Source: Bacteroidales bacterium UBA1181 (GTDB taxonomy: Bacteria > Bacteroidota > Bacteroidia > Bacteroidales > Paludibacteraceae). From it: a stretch of 64,000 bases of DNA. A program made the translations under genes and the position numbers. The notes beneath the pieces are model-generated. The model saw only the letters and a list, made by a program, of their open reading frames with translations, did not search any database and had not been told where the DNA came from. Location: positions 11,591 to 75,590 of the forward strand of contig DBYR01000005.1 in assembly GCA_002310215.1 (NCBI GenBank), read 5' to 3'. This document shows, one piece after another, positions 30,901 to 37,123 of the stretch (position 1 is the stretch's first letter; the number at the start of each line of letters is the position of its first letter).

Positions 30901-31241
30901 TATGTCTCTTTCGTTGAGGTGGTCTTCACCACCATGGCGCTCGAAGCCATGTATATATGTTCACCCGCCTTGGCGTATACTTTTATCGTTCCATACGTAG
31001 GAAACGGGACGGACGGATTCGGATCCGAGTTCCCTGAGGGTATTCCGCTCATGAGACAGGCTCGGTAAGCCCCGATAGGAATGTTCTGCGCTGTGGGGGT
31101 AGGTACCCCGTATCTCGAGAAATAATTTTCCGGGTACATGTCCTTGGAACCATCCGCACTAACATACTGAACATTAATCATCAAAAAAGACAAAACAACC
31201 GTTAGACAGATGCCTCTCATCTGAAGTAAATGTTTCACCAT
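18933..31241 (-). CDS. Giant T9SS-exported repeat protein, adhesin-like
   Basis: About 4102 residues from ATG at 31241, chosen because the signal peptide (MVKHLLQMRGICLTVVLSFL) begins there and a promoter box lies about 100 bp upstream; an ATG at 31262 would add 7 residues. Order: a globular N-terminal region (to about 580); a DUF11-like domain (about 585-700, THVGEIVSYTLEV-like); cadherin-type repeats with DxDxD motifs (about 750-1110); about 18 MBG/YDG-type repeats (KTYDGxxL or VYDGT cores) at about 1150-2650; then eight and a half InlB-type units of about 134 residues (GYHFxxWxDG, YDFxGWxPxLPIVM) at about 2700-3820; an Ig-like region; and a type A T9SS tail (SVYPNPTSDNATVELS to the end). 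Expected at the cell surface as an adhesin or matrix protein; the ligand is unknown. The reading frame is intact through 12.3 kb. Confidence 0.9.
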   Translation of the reverse strand: MVKHLLQMRGICLTVVLSFLMINVQYVSADGSKDMYPENYFSRYGVPTPTAQNIPIGAYRACLMSGIPSGNSDPNPSVPFPTYGTIKVYAKAGEHIYMASSAMVVKTTSTKETYGRIDWRAPDGTKGSVTDIRRGGLIANRAEELAGPNINGSTAGYDAYKITVGADQEGVWEIDFVAATTNLNFNTETPSNHTINNWTENLNRPYINAFDVSVSNEADDAFIKGRVYANVLNLMMPSSYQNTNYSCEWYTTLYVLTNTGYLYEVKPNGQNGHFSTFFANNKGIQTDPLGWITDNADYSSSKAIPCYGGFASYKSVDASLSNSHFVDNKVPIYDPRRPDMESKRMVEGEEKTTDDVTHKIFFCIPSSDLPASARAVYGKKVETTWLLTSLNAEDAPLISNLSLVGKESQLEGVLGPEGVNIHFDANASGDFLIEMIFGAGYENRILSGYCEKGRNVIEWDGLDGNGKAVPVVNISLAGKLKSAEIHFPFFDLENNKNGLLLNQLNAEWTAVERDSIYWDDSSLTGLGTVSSAEDPLSMTEGTKSPGHKWLYRNSNRGNNRIIDTWTFAQGASRGVQNLSAYSRYIDLGIRSVTCDTNVAHVGEIVSYTLEVVNKAMGKVKYGEDSVIVDSDADSASVGVWFPTGGFVTTSVELLDSDDPTCRVARQPSSAEFGLGFISLKNGKQATLRVSGYATAHMAHNSMRPIGFIMRPGDFFEVDAKNLASDGMPLNPLNEYEGIENDNVMVANRSVFLLNTAPDASANDTIVPAGRSVSGNLLNNDKDVDNDEINVSGYMVNGVMGTLDVPMTILKEGQTCGEFQMGADGSYTFTADASYAGMVPDIYYAVSDGFTGNTSYEGTDLIPGRDTSRFNIQVLPNHLPAVTPTSVTINRSGNRTWLPIIISDEDGDPLTLSLSGSDAAWYEVAGDSVYYVGGPVSTETVSHFDLTVDDGVREPVVTPITVTIKVNQAPTLSPEEVTITVRMRQTADYLLPVVISDPDGDEVTASISNMSSSYFTYTDGKLYFNAVGGATGNVRSAGTFPHSVTMTLTDDKGASNQVTVKINISVVNHEITPSNAYAYADNIYYGSPLSEALSYGADCEGTWSLRDSVAGLVDTTEVLQAGLHSIDLLFSPSSSNYLVEEVKSIRFNVLPRPITLVSGSAEKTYDGEALSMPTVSVESGSFLGEEQFSYNNFASLTGADTIDNTFSYTATAGTSLENYNVTVRYGSLVVTPRPITISSSDSTKSYDGTPLSNPTVNVIAGSFAGSDAFVYSNFATITEMGSVDNTFSYAPAPGVTLANYVVTTNYGKLTVEPFMWTGDYDINLSETNYMYEGTEHRPSATISAIGYTLDENFFDVKYENNIHAGDSAMVIISPKENSSIQFKTDTAFFSIAKRSITIKSSSCEQVYNGRALSCHMIESVTGDGMAAGESFTLEYTDSLTNVGTVDNVFQVSIDERDYNVTRQYGTLTVKPKQVTLSNANVTWSDASFPYDGQAHCPTATITVDRLELDPDHDYTISCADNVAVGENSAVATVKKAEHGNFDFSDYEAHFSIQPAVVTITDKSVASKTYDGTTSATVTVNGITGLVSGDDVDVEVTASFADANAGTNKDVEISYALIGADKDNYRLSVNHETYPYGEISPLVATLVWNGEAQIAYDGTPKRVEATVTNAIGTDVVAVESYRGNEATEIGSYVARALSLNNTNYTLPDDASFNWYILPMLMNADVTVENVSFTYDQTAHEPGVVVKVGENILTDSDYYVDYKNNVDAGDSAMAIVSRKNGGIYFFDRDTVYFSIGKRAVTFRSDSCEKIYDGTPLTCETAFIVDSSQVLPGDTYTVTFSGSQTNVGKSDNTFNVVFDKDNYQVDLQYGQLKVSPMPIDILPSDIVWDDTVFIYDGMEHCPTATITVNGNVLNPMSDYKIVCDNNVKVGSDVAHIAVKSQDGGNFLFTDYEVNFSILPVVISITDSTIFEKTFDGGNAATVKVNAVSFKAPGDSIEVTTAAKFNNASAGTNKKVSITYGLAGPDKDNYVLAYNTAVYNKGVINKREAILVWNTPDTFVYDGLKHGVSATVEMDIHVSAIEVTGYTGDSAIEAGRYVARATGVNNRNFKLPENDSLVWVILPSGIDASSFTLQQSSVTYDAMSHPATFNTDSALHFTQDVDYTISYKAEGTDSTAWNTFPPINAGVYDIKISVHNPNYEQVDLTGWQMTIGKAPITVTPNVTKAKVYDRTTDATVSLESLSGVVGNEDVSVSIVAQYDTFTTEASSIRSVYSLTGGDAMNYYLSDSVDVSEGTILPLQLTVVGTTILDKSYDGTLDAVAAVGTLQSVISPDVVNVSVSSSYFSSDTIGDGTDVYVTYRLSGQDAANYTVKPDTVKGNILEPAISFTWSVKDTVYGMAIVGKNPLVEVNQTVEGTLIYFVDGLPVDTGYVIPAGEHTLLAQFTSSEGGFAIPSGGESISVSKKYVTLASYDINPIKPYDGTDTVLSLKTDSTLVGVVMDDDVRLASLNAHYENAQVSSSKTIIVNFSLMGNDIANYAIEEEQLRGAIRKRQVQLAAGDSTKVYDGTPLRYDTVFVIGDGFIEGDLVSAHATGEITEPGHVLNRVVFVYANDSIEDNYEIVIARGFLVITKIPQEAPTIVPVNESILGLNDGQLLGLTTEMEMRDEHTPTYAMVTRTDSLYAPGTYYVRFPESQYYAASDSQEVIILPGPGEFIVSASSADTARGSVTGSGTYLYQSDVTVEALPNTGYHFVAWNDTILENPYTFVLTGDTSFAATFEPNQYQIFVMDRGVSLDSLSVLFGDTVVEAMLSVTPQREGYDFNGWSPAFPIVMGAGDVTVEAQWKIKLFNVEVDSLTEGGKVNTNFTNPVAYGDTVVLNALSAVGYHFTSWNDGDMTNPRRVVVTSDTSFSPRFEPNQHVLSVVSDGMTLDSIAIVYGETITDSKINVALSKAGHYFTGWAPALPVVAGDSDMTIVAQWTKSAYIVTVDSMSAGGYTTTDFANPVAYEDTVTLTANPFNGYHFISWNDGDTINPREVVVTSDTSFSPLYGKNKYMLYVMSDDSIVDSLVISFKETIHESWLKPIEKEGYDFIGWEPTLPVVMGDSNMTIVAQWKAKTYIVSVDSLTDKGTFVTYFTNPVSYGASVSLKAVPINGYHFVSWTDGTTLNPRKCTIHSDTFFAAIFEPNQYDVIVMSDSDTLRTVPVLFGDTVTTDLMGSSPEKEGHLFAGWSPVLPVVMGDSNMTVTAQWTKRMYIVSVDSLTVGGGVSTDFTNPVAYGDTVTLTAEPAEGYHFMTWDDGSEANPRQVVVASDTSFAPLFETNQYVVSVLSEGDTLKRFSISYGDTIVEAMLDVEPSSVGYDFVGWQPALPIVMGATDLTIEAQFQRKTIELTFDTLFENGSIITDFTNPVTYGDKITLTAEPAEGYHFVAWNDSVTTNPREVVVTSDTSLTPIFEPNLYHLIAMSEDTIVLTLPVHYGDTVQSSSVEVSLERTGYDFTGWLPNLPIVMEAGDMTIEAQWTKKTIELTLDTLFENGKVIADFQNPVTYGDTITLAVEPNEGYHFLSWADGDTLNPRQIVVVSDTSLTPIFMPNTYVFAALLDGDTLLKINVTYGDIITDSLVNIIPEKEGHDFIGWYPTLPIEVGASDLTLEAQWEKKRYHVVVTASANGTIDYTLGDSIPYGDTITFAAVPNEGFRFTSWTDGGRSNPRSVVVTSDTSFTASFSPNVYYVNVVNGDDTLAVLPHHFKDMILRKSLDSLNPTKIGHDFVAWDAEFPLSMPSHDTTITAIYTPKIFTVIAKINGNVGKVTGEGDYPYGTVVSLQAIPNEGFHFVKWGDGDTSSIISFTISSDTIASTLFAKDVDEMMVDTLIIPSFGYCPNTEDVIRYSLLNSEAPSEYRIIFSEEALQAGFADVDFTKINADNEVKVVIPDCPAGTYKASIQFKNAINSVTPFFDVDLRVNLSSDYITDIWQDVVSVINTENIFREYQWFHNDVRVGGATLPYYCEKKGLSGSYYLETVTTDGRQLRTCKKWFDNGTNTILSVYPNPTSDNATVELSVDNGSVHKLTVTNASGVIVHNTTFVGRKTQVSFRELPSGAYIVEVDGLTVKEIRK

Positions 31242-31766
31242 AATCGTATCTTTTATGCACATACCTTGTTTTTTTTTCTTTGCAGCAAGCCCCCATTTTG
31301 CTTCGTTTTAACCTCATGAAACACGGAGGCAAAAAATTTGCAAATGTAAAGATAACAATTCATTTGAAATTTCAAACAGATATTTTAATATATTTTTACA
31401 TATTTAAGTGCCTGATATGTTGATTCCTATGGATAATATGTCCACGAAAACATCAATCCACGGTCCAAAAACGTGCCTCGTTTAATCCAATTTCTTTAAA
31501 AAAAAGGCAGTTTTTCTACCATTTATTGTCGGCTGTGGGCTATGGAATCGTCGCTTGTAATGTCTCGACAAACACAGAAATGAATAGAGGGATTTGACCA
31601 TATCAAAGCATGCGAAAAAGGTGGTCCATACGGACAGCGCAATGGCTTGGGGCGTGTGGGAAGTAAGGGAAGCCCAATCGCCTAAACCTATCGTCATTAA
31701 TGGTTACCGCATCGTCTAAAAAATAGCCATAAATAGTGATTGTGCAGAAGGGAATAGGGTGGGAAC
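31242..31766. other. Gene-free divergent intergenic region
   Basis: About 640 bp separate the giant gene start from the hemerythrin gene start (to 31883). Apart from the two promoters I see nothing I can support. A minus-strand ORF of 71 codons (31482-31697) has no recognisable motif, no visible ribosome site and no neighbours in its direction. Confidence 0.5.
31341..31348 (-). promoter_or_regulatory. -7 promoter box for the giant repeat protein
   Basis: TACATTTG on the minus strand, about 93 bp upstream of ATG 31241. A CAA on the plus strand at 31373 gives a -33 spacing of 24 bp, longer than usual. Confidence 0.45.
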
Positions 31767-31798
31767 TTTGCGCATGTGGAAAAAAGAAATTACATTTG
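31767..31798 (+). promoter_or_regulatory. Bacteroidetes-type promoter for the hemerythrin/LuxR pair
   Basis: TTTG at 31767-31770, 20 bp, TACATTTG at 31791-31798. Transcription would begin near 31805, after the upstream in-frame ATG at 31776, which supports the internal start at 31884. Confidence 0.7.
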
Positions 31799-31883
31799 TG
31801 ATGCTGCCAGCGGCATGCCGAAAGGGATGTCGCAAGGTGTAAAGCAATGTCTTCAATATTTTTTCACACGAACAAGTACGGAA

Positions 31884-32567
31884 ATGAATAAATTCACAGA
31901 AAAAAATAGATTTATCGAGTTGCTCAACTACAATCCGCAGCTGATCCTGATGTTGCCGAGATTTGGCATGAAATTAGGGTTCGGAGAGAAGCGGGTGGGG
32001 GAAATCTGCAAGATGAACGACGTGCCAGTATTCATGTTTCTCCTGTTGTGCAATGTCTATTCGTTTGACGATTACATGCCTTCTGACGAGGAGATAAAGG
32101 AGATTGAGGGGAAGACGCTCGTCGATTATCTGGTGGCGTCACATGATTACTACCTCAATCATCGGCTGAAGCACATTGAGAAGCATATTGTCAAGATAGC
32201 CAATGAGGCCGGGAAAATAGGGAATGTCCTGCTGCAATTCTTCAAAGAGTACGAAGGGGAGGTGGCCTCCCATTTCAAGACGGAGGAGGAGAAGATCTTC
32301 CCTTTCATAGCAAATGAAAAGTCGGGTATCAATCCGGACGAACTGGATATCCGGACCGTTTCGAAATCGCACGATAACATGGGCGACAAACTAAGTGACC
32401 TCACCAACATCATTATCAAATATTTACCATCTGAGATTATGCCGAATGAACGTATCGGTGTTTGGTTCGACATCATCCAACTTTCCAAAGACCTTGATAA
32501 GCATGCGATTGTCGAGGAAAAGATATTGATGCCCTACATCAAATGGATAAAAGGATTGGATTCATGA
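31884..32567 (+). CDS. Hemerythrin-like domain protein
   Basis: 227 residues. The N-terminal 85 residues carry an RFGMKLGFGEKRVGEIC segment, like the ScdA/RIC N-terminal region. The rest is a hemerythrin-type four-helix bundle with candidate metal ligands in SHDYYLNHRLKHIEKH, EVASHFKTEEEKIFPF, SHDNMGDKL and KHAIVEEKILMPY. Such proteins bind a di-iron centre and act in oxygen or nitric-oxide responses or iron-sulfur repair. ATG 31884 is preferred because the promoter at 31767-31798 would start transcription downstream of ATG 31776 and homologs I recall begin MNK-like. Its stop overlaps the next start (ATGA), indicating coupled translation with a LuxR-type regulator. An RNA target or signal is not evident. 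Confidence 0.82.
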   Translation: MNKFTEKNRFIELLNYNPQLILMLPRFGMKLGFGEKRVGEICKMNDVPVFMFLLLCNVYSFDDYMPSDEEIKEIEGKTLVDYLVASHDYYLNHRLKHIEKHIVKIANEAGKIGNVLLQFFKEYEGEVASHFKTEEEKIFPFIANEKSGINPDELDIRTVSKSHDNMGDKLSDLTNIIIKYLPSEIMPNERIGVWFDIIQLSKDLDKHAIVEEKILMPYIKWIKGLDS

Positions 32568-33157
32568 AAAAGAAAAATATTGTCATAATTGATTCTTCTT
32601 CCATCCTCGTCGAGGGATTGAAAACGATTGTCGAATCGAGCCCCGAATTCAAGGTGGGCAAGACTTATCGCGACAGCTTCGTCTCCGTGAACGTCCCCTT
32701 GCATGGCATCGACATCCTTCTGGTTGACCCCCGCATGTCTTCCGTCCCTCAATTCACGAAATTCATACGCGACTGCAGGGCTGGAAACGAGTCTATGGTG
32801 ATCATTGCCCTGCAAACAGCCTATTTGCCCACACAGATGTTGGAACTCGTCGATGGAGTGATAGGGTTGGATGACGTCCCTTCCGCCATCATCTCCAAAC
32901 TGAGAAACACAAGCAACAAAAGTGAAGCCAGCACATCCTCCGACAACTGTGAACTCTCGCAAAGGGAGAAAGAGGTGCTCGTGTTAGTCGCTAAAGGAAT
33001 GACGAACAAGGAGATAGCGGACCAACTGAACCTTTCCGTCTATACGGTGATCACCCACAGAAAAAACATCACGGCGAAAACAAACATTAAGTCAGTCTCG
33101 GGTCTTACCATCTACGCCCTATTGAACAACCTGATCAGCCAGTCTGAGTTTGAATGA
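32564..33157 (+). CDS. LuxR/NarL-type response regulator
   Basis: 197 residues from ATG 32564, which overlaps the hemerythrin stop by 4 bases. Residues 1-120 form a receiver-like domain with a probable phosphoacceptor Asp in LLVDPRMS; the N-terminal acidic pair is reduced to one Asp (IIDSS), so phosphorylation may be atypical. The C-terminal 60 residues are a LuxR-type helix-turn-helix (LSQREKEVLVLVAKGMTNKEIA, then VITHRKNI). No histidine kinase is nearby. The coupling suggests the regulator and the hemerythrin protein belong to one sensing pathway. Confidence 0.88.
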   Translation: MKKKNIVIIDSSSILVEGLKTIVESSPEFKVGKTYRDSFVSVNVPLHGIDILLVDPRMSSVPQFTKFIRDCRAGNESMVIIALQTAYLPTQMLELVDGVIGLDDVPSAIISKLRNTSNKSEASTSSDNCELSQREKEVLVLVAKGMTNKEIADQLNLSVYTVITHRKNITAKTNIKSVSGLTIYALLNNLISQSEFE

Positions 33158-33223
33158 ACCGCTCATCGCCTCAATTCGACGAACCGTTTCGAGGTGGTTG
33201 GACCATGGGGGCGGCAAGACGAA

Positions 33224-33256
33224 TCCCAAGATTCCATATCGCTGGAACCTTGGGGA
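33224..33256. terminator. Hairpin after the LuxR-type gene
   Basis: TCCCAAG-A-TTCCA pairs with TGGAA-C-CTTGGGGA around a 6-nt loop, with one mismatch. It lies between convergent genes but lacks a T-run, so termination is uncertain. Confidence 0.45.
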
Positions 33257-33348
33257 TCCTATACAATAAAAACAGATTAGATATTCCCTTTCGGAAACGA
33301 TAGCAACAGTATATCACCCCTTTTCATCCAGGGGAAGGCAAAAAAAAA

Positions 33349-33732
33349 TCATTCAATCGTTGAAGCGACGGAAGACAACGAAGCCGTGCGCCTTTTCCGT
33401 TCGCAATACCGGGAGCATTGTTTGCAGATGTCGTATCCTAACAGCATCCCTAACATGAAATCCTCTTCGGGGGTCAATTTGTTCAGCGGACGATCCAGGA
33501 ATGAGCGAATCACGTTCAAACACTCGGGTTCGCCAAAATATAGGTTTACGTTCCTATCGTTGACCCGCTGCGTAAGGTATGGGATGCCTGCGCTCTCCAA
33601 TCGGCGACACGCCATCTCCTTGTTGCGCACGTCCATCGTGTACAACACGAGGGGCCGCACCCCTTTTTTGAACTCATATATGTGGTTCGACAGGACCTTG
33701 AAATCGCCTGTGTTTATCAATGTCTGAATCAT
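33349..33732 (-). CDS. DUF2023 family protein
   Basis: 127 residues, matching the DUF2023 family from memory: HIYEFKKGVRPLVLYTM, a central VNLYFGEPECLNVI, and the conserved KLTPEEDFMLGMLLGYDICKQCSRYCER. A CxxC-like pair (CKQC) lies near the C-terminus. Function is unknown. It lies 49 bp downstream of a flavodoxin gene on the same strand, the usual neighbour of this family, suggesting a role with that flavodoxin. Confidence 0.82.
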   Translation of the reverse strand: MIQTLINTGDFKVLSNHIYEFKKGVRPLVLYTMDVRNKEMACRRLESAGIPYLTQRVNDRNVNLYFGEPECLNVIRSFLDRPLNKLTPEEDFMLGMLLGYDICKQCSRYCERKRRTASLSSVASTIE

Positions 33733-33781
33733 AAGCTACTCCCTTGTAAGATTCCACATCATATACATAAGCCCCTGTGCG

Positions 33782-34276
33782 CTATAGCGGCAGAGAGGCA
33801 ACCCAACTGGCGATTCTGTCGTCGGTCTTAAATCCTTCGTTCACCTCGTCCAACGCCAAGCCGACGAAGTTCCCTCCCTCTACGGAAGCGGAGGAGTCGA
33901 AAGTGTAATCGGCTGTAGAGACCTCACCGACAAAGACTGCGCCTGAGCCGGACAATTCGCCTTTGATAATCCCCATGGCATCGCAAAACGTGTCGCTGAA
34001 CGAACCGCTGTCTCCCAATCCGAACAAGGCAATCTTTTTCCCCGCCAGATTCGCGGACTTGAATTTCTTGATTCCGTCATACCAATCGTCCTGAAGCTCG
34101 CCTGATCCCCAGGTGGAACTGCCCAACACCAAGAAATCATAACCCTCAATCACGGAGACTTCCGCTTTCGCCACATTGTGGATGTCGGATGAACCTACGT
34201 TCAAAGCTCCCGCTATTCTTCCGGCCACGTCCTCGGTGGTCCCGGTACTACTGCCATAAAAAATTCCTATTTTCAT
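33782..34276 (-). CDS. Flavodoxin
   Basis: 164 residues; a small FMN protein that carries electrons between reductases and acceptor enzymes in the cytoplasm. The phosphate loop is GSSTGTTEDVA directly after MKIGIFY, and the FMN-ring loops LGSSTWGSGELQDDW and LGLGDSGSFSDTFCDA are clear. I chose ATG 34276 since the flavodoxin fold starts there and a -7 promoter box at 34338-34345 would put the transcript start downstream of the longer ORF start at 34351. DUF2023 follows. Confidence 0.95.
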   Translation of the reverse strand: MKIGIFYGSSTGTTEDVAGRIAGALNVGSSDIHNVAKAEVSVIEGYDFLVLGSSTWGSGELQDDWYDGIKKFKSANLAGKKIALFGLGDSGSFSDTFCDAMGIIKGELSGSGAVFVGEVSTADYTFDSSASVEGGNFVGLALDEVNEGFKTDDRIASWVASLPL

Positions 34277-34337
34277 ATCTACACTAAATAAAATGGTTAC
34301 TGATCGGCAGTCGTCATTATCCCGCCTTTCATCATCG

Positions 34338-34345
34338 CAAATATA
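34338..34345 (-). promoter_or_regulatory. -7 promoter box for the flavodoxin/DUF2023 pair
   Basis: TATATTTG on the minus strand, about 62 bp upstream of the flavodoxin ATG; no well-placed -33 element. Confidence 0.45.
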
Positions 34346-34733
34346 TGCCACTCCGATTAGCCGGGAAATAACGACAAATGGTGAAATGGCGCCGTTTCAT
34401 TCCCTATAATTGATTATTATTCCAAATAACATGTGGATATAAGTTAATTGCAAAACTCACGAGTATTGATTTAAAGATCTAAGTAACGTTGGCTCTAAAA
34501 TTTTCCGCAACTAACATCGGGTTATTCGCAGGGGTGCTTCTCTATTCTCCGAAAAGCCGCAGTTGCCACAGAACAAGAGGAGTTGAATCTTTCAGTCGTA
34601 GTATTTTTTGTCCGCTTACATTTTGAGCGCATATATATGGAACAAAAATCAAAAAGAGACCTCTATTGCCCCGATATGCACATTCCTGCGTAAAAAAAAT
34701 CATCAATGACTGCCACATTCTCAAAATAAATTT
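34346..34733. other. Gene-free stretch between flavodoxin and hppA
   Basis: About 390 bp without a supportable gene. At 34500-34700 the sequence is more GC-rich than its surroundings and contains an inverted pair GCAACT/AGTTGC around a 40-base spacer. A minus-strand ORF of 60 codons (34542-34724) covers it. I suspect a dispersed repeat or relic but cannot name it. Confidence 0.4.
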
Positions 34734-34741
34734 TAACTTTG
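34734..34741 (+). promoter_or_regulatory. -7 promoter box for hppA
   Basis: TAACTTTG, about 167 bp upstream of the hppA start. No good -33 element is seen. The leader contains a 16-codon ORF (34763-34813). Confidence 0.5.
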
Positions 34742-34907
34742 CTATGCAGTGTTAGTGAATTTATGTTAAAAAGCAGAAAAATGATTACCCACGACGAATT
34801 ACCGGCGACATAAGACGTGAAAGTGTTGCGAGTGAGGAAGAGTGATGGTGAGGTTGAATAGAGAAGTTGAAGAGTAGAGAAATATTGATTAATAATTTAT
34901 ATCGCTT

Positions 34908-37097
34908 ATGGGAAATTTAATTTATGTAGTTCTTGCGGCTTCGTTGGTAGCCCTGGGCTTCGCATTTATCTTCTATAGACAGATGCTGAAGGAGTCCGAA
35001 GGAACCGACTTGATGCAAAAGATTGCGGCTCATGTCCGCAAAGGTGCCATGGCGTACCTCAAACAGCAGTACAAAGTGGTGATTATCGTGTTCATCGTGC
35101 TTGCGGTCATCTTCACCGTGATGGCATGCTTCGGTTTACAGAACAGTTGGGTGCCGTTCGCGTTCCTCACCGGAGGTTTCTTCTCCGGCTTGGCTGGCTT
35201 CTTCGGAATGAAGACCGCCACGTATGCTTCGGCTCGTACGGCTAACGCCGCCCGCCAAACATTGAACAACGGTTTGCAGGTTGCCTTCCGTTCGGGTGCG
35301 GTGATGGGTCTGACGGTTGTCGGCCTCGCATTGCTCGACGTTTCGGTGTGGTTCCTCATCCTCGACCACTTCATCCCGGCAGAGAATCACTTGATCATCA
35401 TCACGACCACCATGCTGACCTTCGGTATGGGTGCTTCCACGCAGGCGTTGTTCGCACGTGTGGGCGGTGGTATCTACACCAAAGCCGCTGACGTGGGCGC
35501 CGACTTGGTAGGTAAGACTGAATACAATATCCCTGAGGACGACCCTCGTAACCCTGCCACAATCGCCGACAACGTGGGTGATAACGTGGGTGATGTGGCT
35601 GGTATGGGTGCCGACCTCTATGAATCATACGCAGGCTCCATCCTGGCGACGATGGCCTTGGGTGCTTCCGCATTCGCCAGCTCAGCCGTTGAGGGCATGC
35701 AATTGAAGGCGGTGCTCGCCCCTTCATTGATCGCCGCAGTCGGTGTGGCATTGTCCATCATGGGTATCTTCTTGGTGAAGACCAAGGAGGATGCGGGCAT
35801 GAAACAATTGCTGGCCGCATTGAGCCGTGGAACAAACACAGCCGCTGTGCTGATCGCCGTTGCCGCATTCTGCATCTTCGCATGGTTGTTCGGCACAGAA
35901 ACGAGCCAGTGGTGGCAAATGTCCCTGTCGGTTGTGGTGGGTCTGTTCGCCGGTGTGATCATCGGTAAGGCAACTGAATATTACACTTCGCAGAGCTACC
36001 GTCCTACGCAGAAGGTTTCAGAGAGTTCACAGACGGGTCCTGCCACGGTGATCATCTCCGGTCTCGGCCTCGGTATGCTTTCAACGGCTATCCCTGTCGT
36101 GACGGTGGGTGTGGCCATCATTCTTTCCTACTTGTGCGCGAACGGATTCAACGTGGCATTCACGCCTGAGAATCTGAGCCTCGGCTTGTATGGTATCGGT
36201 ATCGCCGCCGTGGGTATGCTCTCCACACTGGGTATCACATTGGCCACCGACGCTTACGGTCCAATCGCCGACAACGCAGGTGGTAACGCTGAGATGAGTA
36301 GCCTCGAACCAGAGGTCCGCAAACGTACCGACGCCCTCGACGCTCTCGGAAACACGACAGCAGCTACGGGTAAGGGCTTCGCCATTGGTTCCGCCGCATT
36401 GACGGCCTTGGCACTGTTGGCTTCTTACGTGGAGGAGATCAAGATGGCGCTGATCCGTACCGGCGAGGCTTTGCCGAACGGTATCGACGCTGCTCAAGCT
36501 TCATTGGTTGACTTCATGAACGCCTATAACGTGAACCTGATGAACCCTATCGTGTTGGTGGGTGTCTTCATCGGCGCCATGATGGCTTTCGTCTTCTGCG
36601 GATTGACGATGAACGCTGTGGGACGTGCCGCCCAGAAGATGGTTGAGGAGGTTCGCCGCCAGTTCAGCGAGATCTCCGGTATCCTCGAAGGTAAGGCGGA
36701 TCCTGACTACGCGCGTTGCGTGGCTATCTCCACGAAGGGTGCGCAGCGTGAGATGATGTTACCAGCCCTGATGGCGATCATCGTTCCAATCGTTACGGGT
36801 GTGATCCTTGGCGTGGCCGGTGTCCTCGGTCTGCTCATCGGAGGATTGAGTAGCGGTTTCGTGCTCGCCGTCTTCATGGCGAATGCCGGTGGCGCATGGG
36901 ACAATGCGAAGAAGTATGTGGAGGAAGGCAATTTCGGAGGAAAAGGCTCTGACTGCCACAAGGCTACCGTCGTGGGCGACACGGTCGGCGACCCATTCAA
37001 GGATACGTCCGGTCCATCCCTGAACATCCTCATCAAGCTGATGAGCATGGTATCCATCGTGATGGCTGGTCTTACCGTGGCTATCCACATCCTTTAA
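34908..37097 (+). CDS. hppA: Membrane-bound ion-pumping pyrophosphatase
   Basis: 729 residues with about 16 expected membrane helices. It couples pyrophosphate hydrolysis to sodium and/or proton export across the inner membrane. The active-site signature is DVGADLVGKTEYNIPEDD followed by NPATIADNVGDNVGD and GMGADLYESYAG; the last cluster is GDTVGDPFKDTSGPSLN. GNTTAATGKG (about residues 481-490) has Ala where potassium-independent enzymes have Lys, which predicts a potassium-dependent, sodium-pumping type; Na+,H+ pumps of this clade are known in Bacteroides. The gene is alone on its transcript with a long leader. Confidence 0.96.
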   Translation: MGNLIYVVLAASLVALGFAFIFYRQMLKESEGTDLMQKIAAHVRKGAMAYLKQQYKVVIIVFIVLAVIFTVMACFGLQNSWVPFAFLTGGFFSGLAGFFGMKTATYASARTANAARQTLNNGLQVAFRSGAVMGLTVVGLALLDVSVWFLILDHFIPAENHLIIITTTMLTFGMGASTQALFARVGGGIYTKAADVGADLVGKTEYNIPEDDPRNPATIADNVGDNVGDVAGMGADLYESYAGSILATMALGASAFASSAVEGMQLKAVLAPSLIAAVGVALSIMGIFLVKTKEDAGMKQLLAALSRGTNTAAVLIAVAAFCIFAWLFGTETSQWWQMSLSVVVGLFAGVIIGKATEYYTSQSYRPTQKVSESSQTGPATVIISGLGLGMLSTAIPVVTVGVAIILSYLCANGFNVAFTPENLSLGLYGIGIAAVGMLSTLGITLATDAYGPIADNAGGNAEMSSLEPEVRKRTDALDALGNTTAATGKGFAIGSAALTALALLASYVEEIKMALIRTGEALPNGIDAAQASLVDFMNAYNVNLMNPIVLVGVFIGAMMAFVFCGLTMNAVGRAAQKMVEEVRRQFSEISGILEGKADPDYARCVAISTKGAQREMMLPALMAIIVPIVTGVILGVAGVLGLLIGGLSSGFVLAVFMANAGGAWDNAKKYVEEGNFGGKGSDCHKATVVGDTVGDPFKDTSGPSLNILIKLMSMVSIVMAGLTVAIHIL

Positions 37098-37123
37098 CGG
37101 GTGCATAAAAACAAATGATTTTC

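Noticed and set aside
18933..31241. Regular repeats that could suggest a CRISPR array or DNA satellite
   Set aside because: The repeats are protein-level, about 75-135 codons long, diverged at DNA level and in frame throughout one gene.
31482..31697. 71-codon minus-strand ORF in the intergenic region
   Set aside because: No motif, signal peptide or ribosome site; could be a relic but I cannot support it.
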